A stretch of DNA of 64,000 nucleotides from an uncultured Gammaproteobacteria bacterium (lineage in GTDB: Bacteria; Pseudomonadota; Gammaproteobacteria; Eutrophobiales; Eutrophobiaceae): the NCBI GenBank assembly GCA_943788005.1, contig CALSOP010000001.1:186001-250000 (forward strand), written 5' to 3'. How positions within the stretch are numbered: the stretch's first letter is position 1; the number at the start of each line of letters is the position of its first letter. Below the pieces are notes generated by a model, which ran no database searches, was not told the origin of the DNA, and worked only from the letters and a program-made list of their open reading frames with translations. A program made the position numbers and the translations under genes. This document shows positions 57,375-64,000 of this stretch, one piece after another.

Positions 57375-58217
57375 TTATTTCCTGAGCGTGTTGATAACTG
57401 AAACAGTCTCAGGCTTCACCCCATGCCAGATTAAGAACGATTCAGCAGCTTGCTCAACCAACATCCCAAGACCATCCATAACCTTTGCTGCGCCTTGCTT
57501 AGTGGCCCATTGCATGAATACCGTAGCCGTATCTGAATACATCAAATCATAACAACAGGTGTTGTTATTGATCACTGATTCTGGGATAGGTGGGAGTTCT
57601 CCCATTAAGCTTAGTGAGGTTCCATTGACTATTAACTCAAATGATTGTCTTGCTAAATCAGAATATGAGCATGCAGTGATATTGCCCAATCCAGAAAATT
57701 GATCTGCTAATTCTTCGGCACGCGAAACGGTGCGATTCGCAATAACAATCTGACCTGTTTGTTGCCCGCATAAAGGTTCAAGAATTGCTTTTACTGACCC
57801 CCCTGCACCTAAAATCAGTACGACTTTATCTTTAATATTAATCTGATGATTAATTCTCAAGTCATTAATAAAACCTTGCCCATCGGTGGTATCACCAAAA
57901 CTATTTAGCTGTTCATCAAAGCGAATCGTATTGACCGAACCGCAGAGTTGAGCACGTTGTGTTAATGATGTGCAAAATGAATGAGCATCTTCCTTAAAAG
58001 GTACGGTTATATTTAAACCAAGACCACCCTGTGAGGCAAACAAGTCTACATAATTATTGAATTTATCAGTAGGTACTTCTATAGATTGATAACGAAGTGC
58101 TATGCCCGTTTGTTTGCCGAAAAGAGAATGGATTTGAGGCGATTTACTGTGTTTTATCGGATTACCAAAGACAGCGTAATTTGATACGGTGTGATCCAGA
58201 CTAAAGTCACCTGCCAC
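57375..58217 (-). CDS. aroE: Shikimate dehydrogenase AroE
   Basis: Reduces 3-dehydroshikimate with NADPH in aromatic amino acid synthesis. The 280-residue protein shows the substrate site HSKSPQIH, the catalytic Lys in NVTVPFKEDAH, the NADP motif GAGGSVKAIL and the NRT motif (VIANRTVSRAEEL). It is followed on the minus strand only by the TRAP genes on the other strand. Confidence 0.95.
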   Translation of the reverse strand: MAGDFSLDHTVSNYAVFGNPIKHSKSPQIHSLFGKQTGIALRYQSIEVPTDKFNNYVDLFASQGGLGLNITVPFKEDAHSFCTSLTQRAQLCGSVNTIRFDEQLNSFGDTTDGQGFINDLRINHQINIKDKVVLILGAGGSVKAILEPLCGQQTGQIVIANRTVSRAEELADQFSGLGNITACSYSDLARQSFELIVNGTSLSLMGELPPIPESVINNNTCCYDLMYSDTATVFMQWATKQGAAKVMDGLGMLVEQAAESFLIWHGVKPETVSVINTLRK

Positions 58218-58260
58218 AATAAATTATTAAAAAAATATTATTGATTAAATAAAAAATATA

Positions 58261-59298
58261 TTAGCCACTTGACCGTTCGACTAATCCGCCCTTAAGGCAA
58301 TGAACCCATAGACCACGTTCACTCAACAAATAAGCACAAGCTGAACTTTGACGACCACTATTACAATAAAGAATATATTGTTTATCTGGATCAAGCGTTT
58401 GTGCTTTTAGTCGCAACATAAAAAGCGGAATATTCATGCTACCTTCAATACTTGCGTTCTTATGCTCGCTTTCTAACCTTACATCTATCCAGACTGCGCC
58501 TTCATTCTTAACCAAAGCATCTGCTTCTTCATTAGTCACCCAACTTAACATTGGCTCTTTTAATAGCTCGTTAAAATCCTCTTTGGATAAGCGCATTAAG
58601 GAACCATCGGTCGTCATAATGATATTCGCATTTCTTTTTGCTTCTGAGAGTAGTGCTTCTTCTCCAAACGCATCACCATCACCTAATGTAGCCAAGGTTA
58701 ACTCTGAACCTGTTTTCGAATTACGTGTGACCTTACATTTACCATGCTTCACGATGTAATAATAATCACCATCTTCACCCTGTTTAATAACGGCATCACC
58801 CGCCTTCATAGGGATTTCCTGAACGCGCATGAACAAGGCCTGTATATTTGCTGGCGGAATTTGAAGAAAAGCCTTGGACTGCAAGATACGCGTCATCCAA
58901 TCGTCACCTTCGTCAACCTGAATTTCATCAACTTCAATTTCTGACAACTGGTCCCAGGTAAGTAGAATATCAAGCAAATCACTATCAATTCGTATTACTT
59001 TTGAATCTACCTTGGCAGTCGCTGTATGTTTTCTTGGTTGTTGATTTACAAGCGGGTGTTTGGCTATATCTGACCCAGCTAAAATAACCTTGGTTTCACC
59101 CGAGCTTGATGAAATCTCAACCTGACCGTCAAGCAAATAAACCGATTGCCTATCTGAGTCGCCTTCTTTAAAAATAGCATTTCCTGCTGGAACATCTTCA
59201 ACATACGTCTTTCCTGCCAACTCTTGAAAATTTTCAGCGTTTAGCGCGCTTGGCGGTACAAATGACTTTAATATACTTTTATCAACGAGATCAGGCAT
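58261..59298 (-). CDS. Double cNMP-binding domain plus rhodanese protein
   Basis: A 345-residue cytoplasmic protein. Residues about 20-115 and 140-245 are cyclic-nucleotide-binding-like beta-rolls; the second is the better match (KQGEDGDYYYIVKHGKCKVTR, GDGDAFGEEALL). Residues about 255-340 are a rhodanese domain with the Cys loop YCNSGRQSS. It has no HTH, so it is not a CRP regulator. It may sense a cyclic nucleotide and handle sulfur or act as a scaffold. It lies 43 bp upstream of aroE on the same strand. Confidence 0.85.
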   Translation of the reverse strand: MPDLVDKSILKSFVPPSALNAENFQELAGKTYVEDVPAGNAIFKEGDSDRQSVYLLDGQVEISSSSGETKVILAGSDIAKHPLVNQQPRKHTATAKVDSKVIRIDSDLLDILLTWDQLSEIEVDEIQVDEGDDWMTRILQSKAFLQIPPANIQALFMRVQEIPMKAGDAVIKQGEDGDYYYIVKHGKCKVTRNSKTGSELTLATLGDGDAFGEEALLSEAKRNANIIMTTDGSLMRLSKEDFNELLKEPMLSWVTNEEADALVKNEGAVWIDVRLESEHKNASIEGSMNIPLFMLRLKAQTLDPDKQYILYCNSGRQSSACAYLLSERGLWVHCLKGGLVERSSG

Positions 59299-59529
59299 TT
59301 AGGTGTTTTCCTTACGCAAATTCTTATTATCAACTGAGTAGAATACCAATTGTAAGCGTTGAGTAGAAATATTTAAATACACAAATTCATATTGAAGAAT
59401 TTAAGACAGTCTTTAAATCAAATTTCGCGACAAATTAAAAACAGAATGGAGTCTAAAATAAGCAAAAAATTACTCGCTCCAGAAAGGGTATAAAAATATT
59501 GATGTCACTTTATTGAGCGTTAAAATGAC

Positions 59530-59574
59530 AAAACCCGCTTATTTGCTTAAATATGATGCAAACAAACGGGTTTT
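59530..59574 (-). terminator. Terminator after amtB (first copy)
   Basis: AAAACCCG (59530-59537) pairs with CGGGTTTT (59567-59574), with further pairing of TTTGC and GCAAA inside. It is 18 bp past the amtB stop at 59592, and on the minus strand it runs on into a T-rich tract. Confidence 0.7.
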
Positions 59575-59591
59575 ATAACAGTAGTGATTAG

Positions 59592-60869
59592 CTACATATT
59601 ATAACCGCGCTCATTATGTAAAACGAGGTCAAGGCCTTCAGTTTCTTCGTCTTCATTAACCCTCAAGCCAATAGATATGTCTATCAATTTAAGCAAACCG
59701 AATGTAATCACACCACACCACACCATCGTCGCGACAACACCAATAGCTTGCACACCTAGCTGAGATGTAATTGAGTATGCCTCATCAGTTGCTAAGCCCC
59801 CGAAAGAGTTCGCATAAAAGATAGCTGTTAACAGTGTCCCTAATATGCCACCAACACCGTGGACAGGAAAAACATCAAGTGAGTCATCAATATTCAATAC
59901 ACGTTTCACATATTGTGTCGCATAGAAACAGACCACGCCGGCAATTAAGCCTATAGCAAGACCGCCCATTGGGCCGACAAAACCAGAAGCAGGTGTAATT
60001 GTCCCTAACCCGGCAACCATACCAGTTACAATGCCCAGTACGCTTGGTTTCTCATACTTCACCCACTCACACATCATCCAGGCTAACGATCCTGCTGCGG
60101 CAGAGATATGCGTCACCGTAATTGCCATCCCGGCGCTACTACTTGCAGTCAATGCACTGCCGCCGTTAAAACCAAACCATCCGACCCATAACATCCCGGC
60201 ACCAGCCACTGTCAGGGTCATATTATGCGGCGCCATAGGCGTAGACGGAAACCCTTTGCGATTGCCCAACATTACTGCAGCAATGATTGCGGCAACACCT
60301 GCGTTGATGTGCACAACGGCTCCGCCGGCAAAATCCAAAAAGCCCATATCACTCAGCCAACCTCCACCCCAGACCCAATGACAAACAGGTGCATAAACCA
60401 AGACTAACCATAGTGCGCTAAACCAGAGTACTGCTGAAAATTTCATTCTTTCTGCAAAACCACCCACTATCAAAGCAGGCGTAATAATGGCGAACGTCAT
60501 TTGAAACATGAAAAATACAATTTCAGGAATAGTACCGCTCATGCTGTCTAGGCTGATGTCAGATAACATGACATTACCTAGACCGATTATCTGATTCATC
60601 GAACCACCGTCGCCAAAAGCTAAGCCATAAACCCCAAACATCCACAAAATAGAAACAAGACAAGCAATGGCAAAACACTGCATTAATACTGACAACACAT
60701 TTTTAGCACGAACCAGACCTGAGTAAAACAATGCCAGTCCGGGTAGCGTCATAAACAAGACCAGAGCCGTAGAAGTCAAAATCCAGGCTGTGTCACCACT
60801 GTTTAAGTCATCAGCAAATGCGATGCTTGGAAATAAAACAATCATTAGTAATAAAGCACGACTCATCAA
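59592..60869 (-). CDS. amtB: Ammonium channel AmtB (copy 1, with signal peptide)
   Basis: Conducts ammonium into the cell. The 425-residue protein has a cleavable signal peptide (LLLMIVLFPSIAFA) as in E. coli AmtB, 11 helices, the Phe gate region and the twin His in VVHINAGVAAI and FPVHGVGGILG. The C-terminal EDEETEGLDLVLH is the P-II contact tail. It follows glnK by 45 bp; GlnK binds and closes the channel when nitrogen is plentiful. Confidence 0.95.
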   Translation of the reverse strand: MMSRALLLMIVLFPSIAFADDLNSGDTAWILTSTALVLFMTLPGLALFYSGLVRAKNVLSVLMQCFAIACLVSILWMFGVYGLAFGDGGSMNQIIGLGNVMLSDISLDSMSGTIPEIVFFMFQMTFAIITPALIVGGFAERMKFSAVLWFSALWLVLVYAPVCHWVWGGGWLSDMGFLDFAGGAVVHINAGVAAIIAAVMLGNRKGFPSTPMAPHNMTLTVAGAGMLWVGWFGFNGGSALTASSSAGMAITVTHISAAAGSLAWMMCEWVKYEKPSVLGIVTGMVAGLGTITPASGFVGPMGGLAIGLIAGVVCFYATQYVKRVLNIDDSLDVFPVHGVGGILGTLLTAIFYANSFGGLATDEAYSITSQLGVQAIGVVATMVWCGVITFGLLKLIDISIGLRVNEDEETEGLDLVLHNERGYNM

Positions 60870-60914
60870 ATTCTCCCCGTTAACAATGCAATTTAAATAG
60901 AAACTATTATTTTA

Positions 60915-61265
<351 letters not shown>

Positions 61266-61341
61266 TTAAGTAGTAATACTGTTTATGCTCTTTTTTGGGT
61301 TAGTAAGACTATCAATAATTACAATTTGGTGCATTCATAAG

Positions 61342-61357
61342 AGCAGATATTATGCCA
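61342..61357 (-). promoter_or_regulatory. Sigma54 promoter of glnK-amtB copy 1
   Basis: On the minus strand TGGCATA-N4-CTGCT has GG and GC in the -24/-12 positions with correct spacing. The start would be near 61331, about 78 nt before the glnK ATG. NtrC control is expected by analogy. Confidence 0.72.
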
Positions 61358-61420
61358 AATAGTTTTTTAGAAGGACTGACAATGACTTACGGTTTTTGGT
61401 AACTTTTAGAGGATATGAAA

Positions 61421-61603
61421 ATGCATTTTATTGCACCTATTGAGTGCGCTAATCTATGGATCTGCACCAATAATAAACATAAAAATGCAAAACAAACTAC
61501 TACTGCTCTTCCGAAAGTGCCTAAATCCATATTGATGCGCCTTGATGGTTCATATGCACTGAAGGTTTGCCTGATCACATGTTCTTACACTCTGAAGCAA
61601 TAA
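61421..61603 (+). CDS. Doubtful 60-residue ORF
   Basis: An ORF from ATG 61421, with AGAGGA about 7 nt upstream, encodes MHFIAPIECANLW...LITCSYTLKQ with four Cys. It has no recognised family and no membrane segment. It is divergent from glnK copy 1 and followed by a repeat-like region. The ribosome-binding site is the only support. Confidence 0.25.
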   Translation: MHFIAPIECANLWICTNNKHKNAKQTTTALPKVPKSILMRLDGSYALKVCLITCSYTLKQ

Positions 61604-61631
61604 GGCCAGATATAGATGTTGGGAATTTTAA

Positions 61632-61870
61632 AAAAATGCATCGCTACATGAATGTAGCTTATTAGAGCAATGCAGGAGCAATTGCCGAGGATGCATTTTT
61701 CGACCATGACTATCCATCCATGAACGCTGCTGCTGCGTATCTATACGCCAGCAACTACACTATAGTCCTGTACATCGCCGCTTCGGACTCCTCGTCTCTG
61801 TCTCCCGATTCGTTCTAACTCCTGCATCCATGCAGTCGTGTCCTCTCGCGCCATACTATCTCATCCATGG
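61632..61870. repeat. Non-coding region of short repeated and inverted motifs
   Basis: The gap holds several copies of CATCCATG or its complement (61718, 61838 and 61861 regions), GATGCAT/GCAGGAG segments in both orientations (aggagcaattgcc near 61674; ctcctgcatccatgcag near 61830) and a perfect hairpin GCTACAT/ATGTAGC (61643-61658). On the minus strand that hairpin leads toward TTTTTTT. No ORF is convincing. It resembles gammaproteobacterial interspersed repeats built on CATGGATG motifs, or a degraded ncRNA locus. Confidence 0.45.
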
Positions 61871-61874
61871 ACAT

Positions 61875-61900
61875 AAAAACGGGCGCATAAAGCGCCCGTT
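61875..61900 (-). terminator. Terminator after amtB (second copy)
   Basis: AACGGGCGC (61878-61886) and GCGCCCGTT (61892-61900) form a perfect 9-bp GC-rich stem with a 5-nt loop, followed by TTTT on the minus strand. It lies 27 bp past the amtB copy 2 stop. Confidence 0.85.
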
Positions 61901-61926
61901 GTTGATTTAAAATTAAGCTTTAAAAG

Positions 61927-63207
61927 CTAACTGCTAGTAGACATACCGGATGAAGCGGTAAATTCAGGATAGGCTTCTTGTCCACATTCACTGATGTCGA
62001 CACCTTCCATTTCTTCATCTTCACTGACTCTGACACCAATGATAGCTTTAATCACTAACCAGGTTATTAGACTCGCCGTAAATACCCAGAAAAAGATAGT
62101 CAACATACCAACTAACTGTCCACTAAACGTTGCGTCAGCATCAGTGATAAGTACTGCAAAGATACCCCATATACCGACAACACCGTGCACTGAGATAGCC
62201 CCAACAGGATCATCAATCTTGAGTTTATCCATCGTAATAATACTGAAGACAACTAACGCACCACCAGCCGCACCAATCAAAGTCGCTTGTAACGCGGTTG
62301 GATCGGCAGGTTCTGCAGTAATTGCGACAAGTCCTGCCAATGCACCATTAAGTGCCATGGTTAAGTCAGCTTTACCGAACATTAATCTTGCAACAATTAA
62401 GGCAGCGATTAAACCACCTGCTGCTGCCGCATTAGTATTAAGAAAGACATAAGCTACTTCGTTAGCAACTGCGATTCCACCCAACTTAAGTGTTGAACCA
62501 CCATTAAAACCGAACCAACCCATCCAAAGAATAAAAGTACCCAATGTAGCTAAAGGAAGGTTTGCTCCCGGTATAGCACGAACTTTACCCTCCTTCGTAT
62601 ATTTACCTTTACGAGGGCCGAGTATTAATACACCAGCCAATGCAGCAGCTGCACCAGCCAAATGAACGATACCTGAACCTGCATAGTCGCTATAACTTAA
62701 CTCGTATAAACCAAACACAGAGTTACCACCCCAAGTCCAACCACCTTCCAAAGGATAGATAAGACCAGTCATCACAACTGCGAAGGCAAGGAATGCCCAA
62801 AGTTTCATACGTTCAGCTACTGCACCTGACACAATCGACATTGCGGTAGCTACAAAAACAACCTGAAAGAAAAAGTCTGACGCACCGGAATAAACCGAAT
62901 CACCATCAAAACCATTTTCAGCAGATGCGGCTAATGCTGCAGCAACATCAAGATTGCCAACTGTTTCTACACCTGATAGGAACATGCCGCCGCCATACAT
63001 GAAGTCATAACCGCAAACCATGTACATTGTTGAAGCAATAGCAAACAACGCGACGTTCTTCGTTAAAATTTCAGTTGTATTTTTTGAACGAACTAAACCA
63101 GCTTCTAACATTGCGAAACCGGCAGCCATCCACATAACCAGTGCACCACAGACCAGGAAGTAAAATGTATCCATGGCGTACTGTAATTCGAAAATATTAT
63201 TTTCCAT
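61927..63207 (-). CDS. amtB: Ammonium channel (copy 2, no signal peptide)
   Basis: A 426-residue Amt protein with the twin His in IVHLAGAAAALAG and ISVHGVVGIWG. Unlike copy 1 it starts MENNIFELQYAMDTFYFLVCGALVMWMAAGFAMLEAG without a cleavable signal. It belongs to the other common Amt subgroup, which may give it a different topology or affinity. The C-terminal tail DEEMEGVDISECGQEAYPEF is P-II-binding like. It follows glnK copy 2 by 25 bp. Confidence 0.94.
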   Translation of the reverse strand: MENNIFELQYAMDTFYFLVCGALVMWMAAGFAMLEAGLVRSKNTTEILTKNVALFAIASTMYMVCGYDFMYGGGMFLSGVETVGNLDVAAALAASAENGFDGDSVYSGASDFFFQVVFVATAMSIVSGAVAERMKLWAFLAFAVVMTGLIYPLEGGWTWGGNSVFGLYELSYSDYAGSGIVHLAGAAAALAGVLILGPRKGKYTKEGKVRAIPGANLPLATLGTFILWMGWFGFNGGSTLKLGGIAVANEVAYVFLNTNAAAAGGLIAALIVARLMFGKADLTMALNGALAGLVAITAEPADPTALQATLIGAAGGALVVFSIITMDKLKIDDPVGAISVHGVVGIWGIFAVLITDADATFSGQLVGMLTIFFWVFTASLITWLVIKAIIGVRVSEDEEMEGVDISECGQEAYPEFTASSGMSTSS

Positions 63208-63232
63208 CTCTAATCTCCAGGAATATTATTTA

Positions 63233-63604
<372 letters not shown>

Positions 63605-63743
63605 CTATTTTCATCAATAGCCTCAACATTGTTTTACATGTCATAGATAAAAACTGTTAACCCATGAAATATGTTTACAACTGCCCTTATGTGTTAATGC
63701 ACTTAACGAAACCACGCATGGAACTGTGTAATACAGGTGCAAT

Positions 63744-63759
63744 TGCAGCATCCATGCCA
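63744..63759 (-). promoter_or_regulatory. Sigma54 promoter of glnK-amtB copy 2
   Basis: On the minus strand TGGCATG-N4-CTGCA fits the -24/-12 consensus (TGGCACG-N4-TTGCA) with two differences and the correct 10-bp GG-GC spacing. The start is near 63732, giving a 160-nt leader. GGTGCA and TGCAC half-sites nearby could be NtrC-related. Confidence 0.72.
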
Positions 63760-64000
63760 AAGCTTTTATTTTCATTAAATACAACAAGTTAAGCTTTTAT
63801 TAGACTTGTATTTAAGTTATTAACTTTATAAAGATGCACAACTATGGTGCTGATAAAAAGGGATTGCATGATTAATGTGCGTCCCTTAATCAGTAAAAAT
63901 ATACTTAACAATAGTCAATCGTCAGATAACAACATTTAGGTATTGAAAGCATGGCTAAGAACTATCAATCTTACTGCTTAGCTAGCTTCTAGAATAAATA
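63760..64000. other. Intergenic end of the window with one hairpin
   Basis: No gene is supported. TGATAAAAAGGGA (63851-63863) pairs with TCCCTTAATCA (63882-63892); on the minus strand it reads as a hairpin ending in a T-tract, so it may terminate a minus-strand gene lying beyond 64000. Confidence 0.35.

Noticed and set aside
61994-62452. 152-codon plus-strand open frame opposite amtB copy 2
   Set aside because: Antisense to strongly conserved Amt helices; repetitive Ala/Ile/Thr composition typical of antisense membrane genes.
63681-63712. Second sigma54-like match upstream of glnK copy 2 (TGGTTTCGTTAAGTGC)
   Set aside because: The GG-GC spacing is one base too long; the site at 63744-63759 fits better.

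Overview
This window reads as chromosomal DNA from a gammaproteobacterium of moderate to low GC. The evidence is gene order and content: lptD-surA-pdxA-rsmA, fabA next to fabB, carAB-greA-rlmE-ftsH-glmM, an rnf block behind metG, and two glnK-amtB pairs. A two-subunit (class III) PHA synthase, phaE-phaC, is common in sulfur-oxidising and purple sulfur gammaproteobacteria, but the window alone does not fix the genus. No rRNA, tRNA or CRISPR array was recognised by eye.

Layout. 1-9.2 kb is a minus-strand housekeeping block (carA, carB, greA, rlmE, ftsH, glmM). Its leader holds a promoter, a short intrinsic hairpin and three chained mini-ORFs before carA. 9.2-11.4 kb has a Rieske protein and a Ser/Thr kinase with Sel1 repeats. 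11.5-17.1 kb is a minus-strand acetate-to-polyester block: acs, ppa, phaP, phaE, phaC. Similar GCAACAT-type motifs lie upstream of phaP and acs. 17.3-22.4 kb holds a DUF4197 protein, a YqaE-like peptide missed by length filters, an OmpA-type lipoprotein with a perfect CRP-like site, ispG and fabAB. 22.5-25.3 kb is decayed: a pseudogene and a Na+/H+ antiporter cut by a complete IS3-family element. 25.3-32.8 kb is small genes plus mscS, lexA (with direct-repeat operators), msrB, a diguanylate cyclase with a structured-looking leader, and cysG.

32.9-35.7 kb is a motility module, motA-motB-pilZ, behind a sigma28-type promoter. 35.7-42.5 kb contains dcd, mrp, metG, rnfA, rnfB, rnfD, rnfG and yhbY. 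mrp and metG carry six apparent single-base indels within 2.2 kb, most easily explained as sequence error. The rnf block lacks rnfC and rnfE, and its RnfA lacks both expected Fe-S cysteines. 42.5-49.6 kb holds a metallo-beta-lactamase-fold enzyme, an FkbM methyltransferase and an MFP-RND-SDR efflux operon. 49.8-55.2 kb is the envelope/ribosome operon lptD-surA-pdxA-rsmA. 55.5-57.3 kb is a TRAP transporter without its binding protein. The rest is aroE, a cNMP-binding rhodanese protein and two P-II/ammonium-channel operons, each with a sigma54 -24/-12 match upstream.

Working together: acetate activation, pyrophosphate removal and PHA storage form one strand-consistent block. Sigma54, sigma28 and LexA-type control elements can each be placed on a promoter. 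The most unusual items are the reduced Rnf module, the lexA operator architecture, the carA leader and the diguanylate cyclase leader.
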